The notes under the pieces were generated by a model, which saw only the letters and a list, made by a program, of their open reading frames with translations, was not told where the DNA came from and ran no database searches. From the NCBI GenBank assembly GCA_014898415.1, contig RCTD01000002.1:1860001-1924000 (forward strand): 64,000 nt of DNA, read 5' to 3'. Positions 11,820-25,290 of the stretch are shown here, in pieces. The stretch comes from Stromatinia cepivora (taxonomy: Eukaryota; Ascomycota; Leotiomycetes; Helotiales; Sclerotiniaceae). The first letter of the stretch is position 1. Every line of letters begins with the position of its first letter. The position numbers and the translations under genes are program-made.

Positions 11820-14800
11820 AAACATCTCCTTTAATTATCAATCAAAAGAAATATACAATATATCTATTATCACTGTAACCCTTACAAATAAAAATGTCAA
11901 GATTAACGATATTATCGATTCGGGATCGATAATCAATATAATGAGCCTGAAAGTTGCAAAAGAATTGGGATTTACAATACGCGAATATAAGGCAACAATG
12001 ATTATCCCTGATAGGAGTGCCATTACTTTGTATAGATTGATTGAAGATATAGAAATCAATTTTGGAGGAATTAAGAATATCATCGATATCTTTGTCTTGA
12101 ATAATATCAAAGATTTATTACTACTAAGAATGTTATATTTGTTTATAAAAAAGATCGATTTTGAATACAAAAGAGATAAATAGATCGTATGGATTATTGA
12201 TAACAATAATATTAATAAAGCCGGTTACTGGACAATTAAACCAAAATGTAAAGTAAATGTTATAAAAACTGGTCTTGAAAAATCAGAAAAAGAATAAACA
12301 ATACAAATCCTAGGGATTGTACTGATGACCTTCCAAAAGTCCTAGATATTATTAAAAATAAAAGGAAATTTGAAGAATTCGTTAAAAACCATTTTCCAGA
12401 ACTTCTGATTGGTATTCCAAATTTTAAGACAATCTTAAATTCTATAAAGCTCAGTATAAATATTATTCGAATTAGCTTTGACTTTGATATCGAAGATATA
12501 TTTGACAATATTGAAGATTCGGAATTAAAAGGATTTCAAGAATACTTTGCTACTAATAATATTTACCTCGATTTGGAAGAATTTAGGGCAAAAAGCGATG
12601 CCTAGGAGAAATTAATTGATATCAAATCCGAAATTTTTGTTTCGGTCAACAATATATATAAGAAAAAGGAAAACAAAATAAAATCTTTGGATGAAATAGA
12701 ATATATTAATGGAGAAATCCCAGGAGATGATTTTAATTGATTAAAATTGGAATATATAAAACACCCTAAATGTCAACCATCAAATCCCTTTTCGAAATAT
12801 TTGATATTATATTTTGATATTAGATCTGAAGATTTCCAATTGATACAAAAACGTTTAATATTGTTAGATATCGGAGATATACTTTGGAAATATGAAAAGG
12901 AATTTCTCTTTACATTATTATAAAATCGAAAAGCAGCATTAACTTTTGATTAAATGGAAGCCAGCAATATCAAATTTTCAATTGCCCTACTACAGATTAT
13001 CAAGACAATACTATATAAGGTTTGGCAAACTTCTGATTTCGTATCCCCTAAAGCCCTCTTACCAATAGTTATCGAAATAATAAGAGATTATATTAAGCGA
13101 GGTATATTAAAGGAAGGAGAAGGACTATACCGAAATCTTTGGTATCTAATTAAGAAAAGCGAGGTTGGCAAGTACTGTATCGTTATCATAATGATAAAAG
13201 CAAATACTGTAACTTTGCGAGATACAAATATACTTTCAAATTTAAAGGAATTTGTTGAACAAATGATTGGATACTTATTAATATCTTTGATTGATTTCTT
13301 CTCTGGATATGATCAAATATCTCTAGATAAGAAGAGTAGAGATATCATTGTTATTATGATCCCTTTTAATCTAATGAAGTTCATTATTCTATTATAAAGG
13401 GTTACTAATTCGGTTGTTCAATTTGCAAGGATTGTATCAAAAATACTGTAGAATATCATGCCTGATATTGCTATACCTTACTTGGATAATATTGAAGTTA
13501 AGGATCCCAGAACTCGATATAATGAAATTGAAATTGAATCTGGATTAAAGAAGTTCGTTATCGAATATCTGAAAAACCTGGACGTTATAATGGAATGTAT
13601 TGAATATACAGGATACACTATCAATATCAAATCCAAATAATATTATGATAGAATCTGAATTGTAAATTATTATACCAATTTTGAAGGAAGAAATCCCGAT
13701 ACTGCCAAAATCATTAAAATATTTGAATGATCACTTTGCTCAAACAATTATGAAGTTAGAATATTCCTTGGAGTATATATCTTCTATCGATTTTAAATAA
13801 AGAATTTCGCTATTATTACAAAGTTTCTCTATATATTATTAAAGAAAAATATAAAATTCATTTGGACCGTTAATTATAATACTACAATGACCTTGCTGAA
13901 AAATAAATTAATTTCGACCCCAATCCTTCTTTCATTAACTTATTCATCTGGAGCCAGAACCATCGTGCTCACTGTCGATGCTAGTTTGGTAGGATAGAGA
14001 ATTGTTTTAAGTCAAATATACAATGATAAACCTCGTATTGTTACTAAATATAAAAATGGTATATGGAATTATACTGAACAAAATTATAATGTCATTAAGA
14101 GAGAATACAGGGGAGTATTCAAAACTCTGTAAAAATATAAAAGAGATTTTTATAGTATTTATTTCCTTCTAAAAACTAATACAAATATATTTGTAGTTTA
14201 ACTAAATAAAGTAGCTACAGATTTATTTAATGCTTTGATCATAAGATGAATTGCTTGAATTAGATTCTTCGACTTTGATATCAGGTATATTCTTGAAAAC
14301 AAAAATATTATTGTAGATACTTTATTACGATGATCGTGAACTATTTCAGACGATATTGATGAGGAATATGAAGAAGATATTGATGATTTGATTATCACAG
14401 ATCTAAACTTGTTATAAATAGATCCGATAATGAATATAAATAACTCCAAAATTTTAAGATCATCTCAAATTTTGGAAGGTAGAAATGAAAGAATATAAAT
14501 AATCGTTTAGTATATCATTATATTATAAAGATCTAAAAATATATCAACAAAGAATTAACAAACTTTCAAAAAGGAAGCTCTCAATTTCTGTATAAGGAAT
14601 TATTATCTATTCAGAATCCGGGGAGATGGATTATTTCCCGCCTATATAATAATAGACGATGATTTAATTGAAAAAGCAAAAATTATGATTCGAATATATG
14701 AAAAATTGGGTCACAAAGATCTAAAATCATCGTATACTAAAATACACAGTTATTATTGGTGGAATGGGATATACAAGGATATGAAAAATTGAATGATTTT

Positions 14801-15900
14801 TTACTCCGTTTATCAATTCAGATTGTTCAAATAAACAAATGAATCAATGATTGCCATTTGGGCTTCAAGTATTTAGTATAAAGTTGATATGAATATTACA
14901 AAAATACTTGATAATTATAAATTCAAATGCTTTGTTATCCTATGAGAAAATCTAAGTGGTTGGGTAGAAACTAAAACCTTATAAAATGCTATTTCGAAAG
15001 CAATTGCCAAATTCCTTTATGAAATAATTTATCGTTATAATCTTTTTGAAAAAATTATTATAGATAGAGGGCCTAAAAATAAAAGCGTTGTATTTGTTTA
15101 TTACGAAAAGTATAAAGTTAATAAAATCAAGATATCAATTTATCATCTATAAATTAATGGAATAATAGAAAGAGATCATTATCCTATTACAGAAATACTT
15201 TCCCGCCTATTACAAGAAGGGTATAAATAATCTGAATGATTAAAAATAATACTATTCGCTGATCGTATTTCAATTTACAAACCGACAAACAAAACACTGT
15301 TTGAATTAATTTACAGACAGAAAGTTGTATTGCCTTTTGAAACTATACATACAACTTGAAGAATCCTTGATTAGGAAAATATACAAACCCGGGAAGATTT
15401 ACTGATCATTAAAATACAACAATTAAAAATACTAGATAAAGATATTGAAGAAATAATCCTTTATAAATAATATTACAGAGAAAATGGTAAACTTCGATAT
15501 AATCTCGATTGCAAAATATTGGATAAGAATATTCAAATTGAAGATATAATTCTATACTACAACCCCTAATCAAAAATCGATATATTTCGTAATACAAAAC
15601 TTGCTTTCAAATAATACGGATTTTACAAAGTAACAAAGAAATTGAAGAATCTTTCTATATACACCCTTAAAGAAATGAATAGTACCCTGCTTAATAGAAT
15701 TTATACAGGCATTCGTTTCAAGAAATACATTTTGCATTCAGATCTTTTTGTAGATAACAATTCTAAGGATTTGTGTGAATGGATAAATCAAAAGAACCGA
15801 ATTTCTAGGTATCTATAGTTTTCCAAACAAAAGATAATAAACAATCAAGGATTATTCTTTACCTAATCACAAAACGATATAAAATCAAAAGGAAAAGAAT
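11820..15900 (+). pseudogene. Element B pol: protease, RT, RNase H, integrase
   Basis: Domains are in Ty3/Gypsy order. A retropepsin-like DSGS with Ile-Asn-Ile after it lies near 11,920-11,950. RT spans about 12,950-13,640 with a PYLDNI motif standing for the YxDD box (13,476-13,493). RNase H begins at LTVDAS near 13,968 and runs to about 14,450. The integrase has YYWWNGI near 14,751, NLSGWVE near 14,950, IIDRGP near 15,057 and NGIIERDH near 15,150. Gag-protease reads in one frame. From about 12,285, within an A-rich run, RT through integrase is in the next frame (-1). Frame is then kept for kilobases, broken only by TAA/TAG/TGA of the kind RIP makes from CAA, CAG, CGA and TGG. Confidence 0.85.
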
Positions 15901-16159
15901 AAATACAACAAACCGAAAAAGAATTGTTACTATAAGCTTTTAATCATCAATTAAGAAGCTCGATAAAGAAAATCTTATAATCCTTGAAAGAAGAAGGGTA
16001 TTTGAATCCTTTTTGAAAAAATTTATTATACCATCGACCTCGCTTTTGAACAATTTGCGAACAATTTCTGAACAATACTTGAACAGTTCAATATTTTCTC
16101 TTTAAATCTGTTTTCTTTAATAATTTGATTTGAAATTACCAACTTTTTGTATATACTCA

Positions 16160-19100
16160 TTTTATCATTCACACAAGCTTTTATTTAAGTTTTGATATAA
16201 TATTTGAAAAAGGATCTAGTCAAACTATAGCCTCCCGCTTTATTGGCAATAATACCCCTTTTCTTATCCGATACAAGAATTATTCCTTTAATAGCAAAAT
16301 CGAAGCATTTGCATTCATTGAAACTTTTGAAGTTAAGGAAAAATATAATGTTCTTGAGTAATAATTCAATTACTCTATAAATATTACTGATCTTATTGGA
16401 AATTTTACAAATGAAATAAAAGATCGGATCGAAGGTCAAAAGCTTTATAAAACAGTTGGTTTCTTTAAGGTTGGTTATTTTGTTAAAAATAATAATATAA
16501 TTCAATTTGTCGAACAACGCTATAATAAAATTAAAGAAGGTTTTAAAAATCTTGAAAGAATTTGGACAATTGTTTAAAAAAAAACTTTTGCCTGCCTTTA
16601 ATCAAAAGATGTAAATTTAAATAATGTTTCAATAAAAATAGATATAACCTATTGTACCTTTCGCCTCAACCCTTAAATCCTTGTAAAGTTTTTGAACGGA
16701 TATATAACTGAACATTTTATATAAAAGAAAGGCAAGGAAGCCAAAAAGTACAGCCCTATAGATTTCCATATTATATATAAATTCATTACAAAAACCGATA
16801 CAAAGAATAAGAAAGATTGAATATCTCTTCTTTATAACCTTGCATAAAATCCTATCCTTAGAACCTATAGACTTATTTTCAATAACCTCGAATTTCTAAA
16901 AGAATATCATAAAAACGAAAACCCTTTTGAAGCTCAACAAAAAAATAAGCCTATCCGTACAATAATTGTTGCAGAAACTGCCCCAATATCCTTTAACAAT
17001 AATAATGATGAAGAAGAATTTAATACTAAAGAATGATTGAAAATAGTTACTATATTAGATATCCTTTGTGCACGCTGACTTCTTCATTTCCAAATGATTA
17101 TACCAATTTCGAAGCTTGTAACTACAAATATCGACAAATAGAAAAAAAAAAGTTATCATTTTGATCTTTCGAAAAAAGCCCTTTCTTATTTATCTATTTT
17201 GAACAAATTCGTATCTTGTCATTATACAATTGATTACAATACTAAATTTGTTTCAAATAATAACGATTCAACCTTTAATAATTTTAAGATGATCTTAAAT
17301 TCTTTATAGGAATTGAAAAGCTGCTTTTACGATTTAAACTATTAATTTGAAAAGGGATGGTATTCTTTGATGAACGATGGATACATTGCCGATCAAGTAG
17401 AATAGAAAGTTGTTATATCGCTGGGAGAACAAATCATTATGGATATTTCATGTATATACTATTTGTATATTCTGATAAAACTCTTTGATCTAAAGTCAAA
17501 GTATATTTCGGCCAAGGAATTACAAAATAGATTAATTACTGTTGCTAAGAATTAAGAGTATATTGATGAAATAAAATTGATAAAAATATTCTACTTTTAG
17601 TTCTGTTTGTATCAATCCTTAACTCTGGAACGGTCAAAGCAAACCTTCAGCTCTAATCGATTCAGCTCAATGAGAAGCTTTTATTCCCTTAATTTTAACA
17701 AAACTTTCAAAAATAATCTTTTTCTATTAAAACCATTAAATAAAGAATCCTTTAAGAATCAATTTACTTTGTATATCCCTTTGTTTTAGTATATTTTCGA
17801 ATAAAAAGATAAATTCGATTTACAAAATGTTTACAAAGATATTCTCACTATTTACGAATAGTATTTCCACAGAATCTTTAAAGAAGATCTATTTCTGAAT
17901 TGCTACTTTTCAATTATTCAATTTCTTTTAAGATACAATTCTGCTTTGTAGTATATCGCTATCTATATTCAAAAGGATAAAAAGTTCCGCTTTGTATCAA
18001 TATCTTTATCTGTATTACATTTTCCTAATTATAATAAAAAATTTAACCTTTGTTATTCCTTTTTTAACCTTTTCCATTTAACTTCCAAAAACAAACAAAA
18101 AAAAGCTTCAAAAAGAATGATTATTATAATCGACCTTCCTAAACTAAAGGAATCGATTAAAAGCTCTCATAAAGAATATCAAATCCTTGCTTTTCATAAG
18201 CTGGATAGCAACAATAATTTAATTCGGGAATTCTTAAAGAAATACTTTTTTATCTGTTAATTATAATATAATTTTGATTAAACAACAAAAAAGGAAGCTT
18301 TCCAAAAAGTCGAATAAGAGAATCAGTTTCGTTGAAGGACCCTAACCAAACCTGAATCCCGAGCAATTATAATTCGATTAAATACTATTTTGAAATATAT
18401 CAGCTTTTCTGGATCCTATAGATCGACTTTGATACCGATCTTTTACTTAATTATAACTTCGAACGAAAAGAATATAAAGGATAATAGTTCTTACGAAAAC
18501 CTTCAAAGATCTTTTCAAAATCAAACTGTCCCTTTTAAATTAAACAAATTTAATAGGGAAGGCCTTTATATCCTTCAATCCTTTTCTTTTAATATCAATT
18601 TTGTTCTACAAAATCATCTTTTTATAACTTTTTTAGAATATTTATCTTAGGATTTTAATATTGTAAAGGGAATAACAAACAGATTATTCAAAGTCAACGA
18701 TAATAAATTCGAGCTTTGGTATAAACGATGATATAATCTTGCAATAACGGATCTGGCCATCTAATTTGAAATATTCCAAAACAAGAAAAAGTAATAGAGA
18801 AATCGATCATTATTTATAGATTATAATACATTTTTACAAAGATAAAAAGCTTTTCGCGATAAAAACCTTGAAGATAATGAATTCCCTAATAGGGAAAATA
18901 CTGGCAATTGGAAAATCATGAATCTAATTGATAGAAAATCCCCTTCTGGGAAACTTCAATCTATATCAAAAAAGTTTATTAAAAAAGAAAAAAAAATTGC
19001 AAAACGAGAACCGATTCAGAACCAATCTGTAATATCATCCAATCCGTTTCCAACTGGATCTTCTGGAATATAAGGTACCGTTTCAATCCTTGATGCAGGT

Positions 19101-19409
19101 TGTGAGCCAGATGGAGAATAGATGAATCGCCCTTCAGTAAGGAAGCCTCCTGTGAGATCTAGCAATAAAAGAAAGGATCATCTCTCCAATATTAGATAAA
19201 AGTTTGTAATGCTAAAAGTCTCTATTCATCATTCAAATTGTATTCAGGAATTATCAAAAAGTTTAATTATAAATACAAAGTCTATTATAAGATATCCAAT
19301 TAAATATCCAAGAAAGGTTAGAAATGGAAAAAACAATAAGAATACTTTTCAGGAACTTAAAACTCCTATTGAATTTAGTAGAAAAACAATAAAAGTAGAT
19401 TTGGATTAA
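16160..19409 (+). pseudogene. Element B extra long frame downstream of integrase, unknown function
   Basis: Reading codons in the same frame as RT and integrase, I can follow about 1,080 codons from about 16,160 to a stop at 19,407-19,409. I find no evident frameshift, only isolated nonsense codons. Intact stretches at 17,607-17,789, 18,390-18,650 and 19,209-19,409 all fall in this frame. The product would be Lys/Asn/Ser/Phe-rich, mainly soluble, and basic near the C-terminus (KKFIKKEKKIAKR). It has no obvious membrane anchor, zinc finger, chromodomain or GPY/F module. It could be a C-terminal extension of Pol or a separate third ORF; the true start is unclear because RIP stops hide the natural boundary. 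I do not recognise it as env. Confidence 0.6.
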
Positions 19410-19584
19410 TAAGAATCTAAAATATATTGTTTTTTTAAGACAGTTTTAAAAATTGTTTATTATTTTAATTTGCTAATATTCTAATTAGCTTTTTTTAATC
19501 TAATTGTCTTTTAATCTTTTTGGTTTTTACCTTTTGTAACTATTTTAAAGCCAGGTAGAATATATATTTCAAAAAAGGGAAAGA

Positions 19585-19875
19585 TATAAAAGAGTTGGGG
19601 TATCAAGGCTTAATATATAGCTAATTTGTAGTTATATAATTATATGATTTTTTGTAATTAGATATAAAAGAAGGTTTTGCTTCCCTTTCCTTGAAAAAAA
19701 TCAATTGTTTTTTATTAATCTTTTTGTACCCCATTTGTACATAACCTAAATTATTATCTAAATCTACTAATTCTACTATTTGAAGCCTTTACAATATAAT
19801 CTGATCAATTTCAATTCCCATTTCCCTTCACAGCGTGCTATCGGGACGCATGTATCTCGACCTATCTCTTTCACA
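19585..19875 (+). repeat. 3' LTR of element B
   Basis: It is the 291 bp partner of 8,658-8,948 and ends CTCTTTCACA. It is preceded by the purine tract AAAAAAGGGAAAGA and followed by ATAT, after which A2 sequence resumes (AAATATAGGATTG, matching A1 on the minus strand near 2,990). Confidence 0.9.
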
Positions 19876-21340
19876 ATATAAATATAGGATTGAATAATAT
19901 TATTATTGAAAGAAAGAAGATTAATAAAGAGAAGATTTCAGTATATAAAATTGATATTTTCAATAGTTCAATTACTTCTTCTGAATTATTATTACAATTA
20001 TAAAATCTTTATATAATAATTATAAATTTGAAAAAGGAGAATCGATAATTGAAAACTATAATGACGATAAGTTCTACAATAATGCAATTTTTTTCTGAAC
20101 TTTAAATAATATTTATATAAATATTCAGATCAATAATAATATTTAAGATTCCCTTTATTTTTTTAATCGAAATCTAAGGATTTTTATTCAAGTAAATTCG
20201 AAGATCCCAAAGTCAAAGGAAGAAAACTTTGATCAGATAATCTGATCATCTAGAGTTCTCCGAGGATTCTTCTTCCTTTTCAAAAAATGATGATCTATTT
20301 AATAATCAGGGGTCCTTTTATTCAAGAAATCAATCTAATTGGTCAAGATCGTATTCTTGTGTTAGTTATAATTCGCAGTAAGATATATATATATCAAAAT
20401 CTATAAATTTTATTATTAAATTTAATGATGATATTGAATCTAAAACTAATTTGTAATAATTATTAGTTATAGAATGATTCGAGTTGTATATTATATTATT
20501 TAAAAGTGAAATGCAATATTATGTATATGTAATCGATCAAATCGAATCGGAAGTATAAATATATTGTCATGTTTTTTATATATGAGTGCCCCGATTTACG
20601 GTATTCGAATTGGTCGAATAGTTTATAGCGATTTATCGGAACCTGGTTGAAATCAATAATGCTCATTTTCAATATGAGATATGGGTTATGTTTAATATGA
20701 TTCAATATAGCAATTTCCTAAAATGGTATAGGAAGTTCAGATTACTTGTTATCCAAATAGAGATTATCGATGATAAAATCTTATTCAGGGATCTTGAACA
20801 AAAGATTTCCGATTTTTTTTTGCAAATAGTAATAATATCTATTAAGGATTGTAAGATTATAAAAAAACTTATAAATATATTTATTAGAATAAATCAAAAC
20901 GAAGTTTTATTATAAAAACGAAACCGATATTATATTGATCGAAAAATCTTTATAGTTATTTGCAAATCAATAGTTATTATAAATCCCTTGCAATTTTTTT
21001 GGAATTCTAACAATTTCAATTTTGGAATCTTTATATTCCCGAAATTATTTTCATTTTGGAATACCTTTTCCGGATATATCGGCTTTGTTGTATCCAATAA
21101 TTATTCGAACTTCAAATGTTTATTACCTTTTTCTTTTTCTAAAGTAATATATACATTGATGTTTTATATTGATAACCTTAATGAAATTGAGATAATATAA
21201 AAAGAAACAGAAGAATTCGAAGAATATCGGGATACTAAAGAAGACTTCAGTTTAGAAATTACAATTGAAATTATATAGAATATTTATTTAGAAAAAGAAA
21301 AGTGTTTAAAACCAAACGTTTAGATTTTATCTCTATCCTA
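19876..21340 (+). pseudogene. A2 gag region
   Basis: In one frame (positions divisible by three), long open stretches occur at 20,688-20,915 and 20,988-21,200, and the translation can be followed between them with nonsense codons only. The region sits between leader and protease-RT, so it is probably gag or gag plus protease start. The homologous regions of A1 (about 1,620-2,350) and A3 (about 28,190-28,990) on the minus strand align with it. A Glu-rich segment (KETEEFEEY) ends the best-preserved part. Confidence 0.6.
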
Positions 21341-21479
21341 AATATTATATAGAATATAAGATTTCTTGATTTAATTAAGTTTATAAGAGGAAAAGTATTT
21401 ATTTTTCTTTATAATCTTTCGAAAAATGGTTATATTTATTGATTAAGAATATTCATTGATTTTAAAGCAAATGGATTCG

Positions 21480-24400
21480 CTTTTATTAATACCATACTCT
21501 TTATTTATTTATTTCCTATATTTAAACCCAGAATTATATTGTTTGAAGTTTCAATTAAAATTAAAGAGTATAATAATATACAAGGCCATACTATTACCTA
21601 TTTCATATTTCTTAATTTAACAATCGATAATTATAAACAATCTTTTATTCCTTTCCTTATTATTGAATTAAAGAATTATAATATTATTTTAGATAGATTT
21701 TGATTATCAAAGATTCGAGCAAAGTTCGATTATTTTAATCGATATCTCGAATAACTTAAAAAGAAACCCTATACTATTTCCTATTCGAATAATTTCTTTA
21801 TTACTTAATTATTCTTTTACAAATAGAAGATCGATTGATTAATTCAATAAAATATTGATCGATAAAATAACCAATTCGAAGAATATTGGAATCGAAGAGA
21901 TTCACAATTGAGTAGATCAATCGTAGTTGATGATGTACAATAAGAATCTTTAAATATAAATGTAATACAGACTTTTATTGAAAAGGAAGAAATCCCGATT
22001 CCTTTCAAGTTCAATCCATCTTTTTTTCAATTAATTATATCATTATTGCAGATCTACGAATGTCTCCCCTGTATATTGTCCAAAGTTTTCAATCTATATA
22101 TATTCAAACCCGATAAATTCTAATTAGAATACAAAAAAGATAAACAAATTAAACTCTTTATTATTACTTTAAAAGAACTTGATGATATAATAGATTTCCA
22201 ATGAAATAAACGATATACAAAAGAAAGAATATTGATTACCCTAATCGAATTCAAGAATACAAAAGTTCGAAAGAAATTCGATCGAATACTGACCGAAATC
22301 GATTTAGAATCTGAAATATTATTTGAATATCAATAATATTATCGAATCTTTTCCAAATATAAATCAAATATTTTGTCTCCTAATCGATTTTATAATTATA
22401 AAATCATATTGAAAGGTAAAAGAGAACAAACCTTATACTATAACCTACTTTACAAGATATCCCTAGAATAATTGGAAATCATCAAAGAATATATTATGGA
22501 TAACCTTAGTAAAGGTTTCATTAAATCCAATTAAATTCTTTATACTATATCCATTTTATTCGTCAAAAAACTCAATAATAATTTAAAATTCTATATAGAC
22601 TTTAGATTATTGAATTCCTTAATATATAAAGATCGATATCCCCTTTCTTTAATCAACAAAACGTTTTCTTGGCTTTCCGATATTAAGGTTTTTATCAAAT
22701 TCGATATTCGTCAAGTTTTCTATTGTATCAAAATAGATCCTACTTCGGAAAAGTATATTATCTTTCGAATCCGATATAGATTATACAAATGCAAGGTCAT
22801 ATTATTCAGATTAACGAATAATCCCGTAATCTACTAGTATTATATAAATGATATTTTATTCGATTATTTAAACATCTTTTGTACAATATACCTCGATAAT
22901 ATTCTAATCTATTCCGAGAATGAAAAAAAGTACCAAATTTATATTAAACTAATTCTCGAACAATTAGAAACCATAAACGGATCTCAAGAAATACGAATTC
23001 AACATTATATATATTAAATATTTGAGCTTTATTATCTCTACTAAAAAAGTAAAAATAGATTCTGAAAAAATTAAGGTAATTGAAAATTAGACCTTTCCGA
23101 TAACAATGAAAAGGATTTAATCATTTTTTGGTTTTTGTAATTTTTATCAACAATTCATTAAGGATTATAATATAATAACGAAACCTTTCAACGAATTTAC
23201 TAAAGCAAATGTTAAATTCATATTCGACGAAGTATATCAAAATATATTCAATATTTTAAAGAAAAAGCTTATCTCTACTCTGCTCCTATAATATTATAAT
23301 TATCGATTCTTTTGTATATTCGAAATAGATATATTCGATAAAATAGTTGTTAATATATTATTACAATAGTATAACAAAGATTGATTTTCTATAATTTATT
23401 TCTTCAAGATTATAATTATCGCTGAACTGAATTACAAAATTCATAATAAAGAAATACTATCAATCATTCGATCTTTCAATTATTGAAAAACAGAACTCGC
23501 TGGTTCATTATATAAAATCAAGGTTTATACTGATTATAAGGCCCTTGAATATTTTATGATTATCAAGACTTTCAACGCCTGATAAATTTGTTGGACAGAA
23601 ATTCTAATCGATTATAATTTCATTATTATATATCGCCCTGGAAAAGATAACCCTTTTACCGATATCTTAATCTGTTGAACCAACAAATTGGACTTTCAGA
23701 ACTATACCAAAAAGAAGAATCGCTTCCAGCAGTTTATTAAAGACAACTAAGTTGATACTGAAATCATAAAAAAAGTTTTATGAAAGTATTATCTAGATGA
23801 AACAATGATTATTAGTATCGATTTGAATGAAATCGCTCCTCGATTCGATCTAATTAACTATATTATCGAAGCAAATAAAATTATAGATAATTTGTTAGTA
23901 TTCAGAATACAAACTATCCAAAATTACAAACATATATCATTCCAAAATGATCTTTTGCTTTATAATGATTGTTTAGTAATGTTTAATATCAACAATCTTC
24001 GAATTTATCTGATTTGTAAAGCCTATAATTCCGTTTCTATTGTTTATTTTGATATAAGCAAAATCTATTTTTTATTATTTTAATAATACTATTGGTTTAG
24101 AATATATAATATTGTAATCAGATATATATATAATTATTATGTCTACAAACGCAATTCCGTTCTATATAATCGTACCCCTGATTTATTGTATCTATTTCCG
24201 ATTCCTAATTGAATATAATAATATATCATTATAGATTACTACAACTTTAATAAGGATAAATATGGATATAACAATGTTTTAGTCATTATTGATCGATTAA
24301 TAAAGCAAGCTATCTCCATACCTTATTACAAATCAATCGATATTTGAGTTCAAATATAACTATATCTTTACTATGTATATCGATATTATAATTTCTTTGA

Positions 24401-25290
24401 TATTATAATATCAAATTGCAGCCCCTAATTTATATTACAATTCTAGAAGGAATTCAATCAAATCCTAGGAATCGATTTCAAACTATCTATTACTTATCAT
24501 CCCTAAACTGATGATCAAATTGAAATTTATAATCAATACCTTTAGTAGCGATTAAAGTTGTTTATTAGTTACTATTAAGACGATTGATCAGAATTCTTAT
24601 CTATAATGGATTATATACAATTTACTCTTCCATACAATTCCTTAGGAGGGCTTACATTCTATGAAACCCTATATAGGCATACACCGAAATATATATAAGA
24701 ATAGAAGGAAAATGCTAATAAATCAACAGATGATATAAATATATGTGATGTCTGTATATATACAAAACATAATAGATTAGCTTTTATATAAACGAAAGAA
24801 GGCTTATTACATACTTAAGCCAAGATATCGAAATTCACGAATACTCATCAGCGTGAAATCGATTTCGATATCGGAGATTATGTATAGTTCAATGTGAAGA
24901 GTTATCCTACCCAAAGATTATCCAAGAAACTAGATTTTCTAATTCAAGGAAGATTCAAGATCATTGATCGATCTAGAAATTCTTTCAAATTCGAATTCCT
25001 GATTACGATAAAAATTCATCCTATTTTCCTTTCAAATTGATTATGCAAGGTATATAACGATCCTTTTTTTGATTAGATATTCGAATTATTTCCGTTTATT
25101 AATATAATTGGTGATTCGGAATAGGAAATGGAGAAGGTTCTAATAATAAAGAAAGCATGAAAAACCCTACTATACAAAATTTCATAGCTTAATAGTAATA
25201 CCGATTTTACTTAGTATCCTGTTTCCGATCTTAAAACATCATTGTATCTCCTGTGTGATTTTCATTTGGCTAATCCAATGTTGCTTGGTT
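21480..25290 (+). pseudogene. A2 pol: protease-linker, RT, RNase H, integrase, chromodomain
   Basis: RT is clearest at about 22,450-22,930, with KDRYPLSLINKTF, FIKFDIRQVFYCI and YLDNILIYSENE (the YLDDIL box) preserved. RNase H-like text follows at about 23,280-23,600 (YRPGKDN near 23,634). Integrase covers about 24,200-24,700, with VLVIIDRLIKQA near 24,280. A GPF-like module (RFKIIDRSRNSF, then IHPIFLSN) lies near 24,950-25,040. A chromodomain remnant is at 25,128-25,280 (EKVLIIKKA... then PVSDLKTSLYLL). The order and the chromodomain define a chromovirus-type Ty3/Gypsy pol. Several frame changes and many stops show it is dead. Confidence 0.85.

Larger units (their letters stand above)
8658..19875 (+). 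mobile_element. Large Gypsy-type element B nested in A2
   Basis: This 11.2 kb plus-strand element has 291 bp LTRs (8,658-8,948 and 19,585-19,875) with TGTGA...TCACA termini and a 4 bp ATAT (possibly AATAT) target duplication. After the 5' LTR comes a tRNA-like primer-binding site. A gag-like region follows, then aspartic protease, reverse transcriptase, RNase H, integrase and a very long extra reading frame, with a purine-rich tract (19,571-19,584) before the 3' LTR. It is unrelated to family A in sequence and less decayed. The size is well above the usual 5-8 kb of fungal Gypsy elements because of the roughly 3.3 kb downstream of integrase. Confidence 0.9.

Noticed and set aside
16185..16517. 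110-codon minus-strand frame within element B
   Set aside because: It is antisense to the long plus-strand extra frame, which shows better continuity over more than 3 kb.
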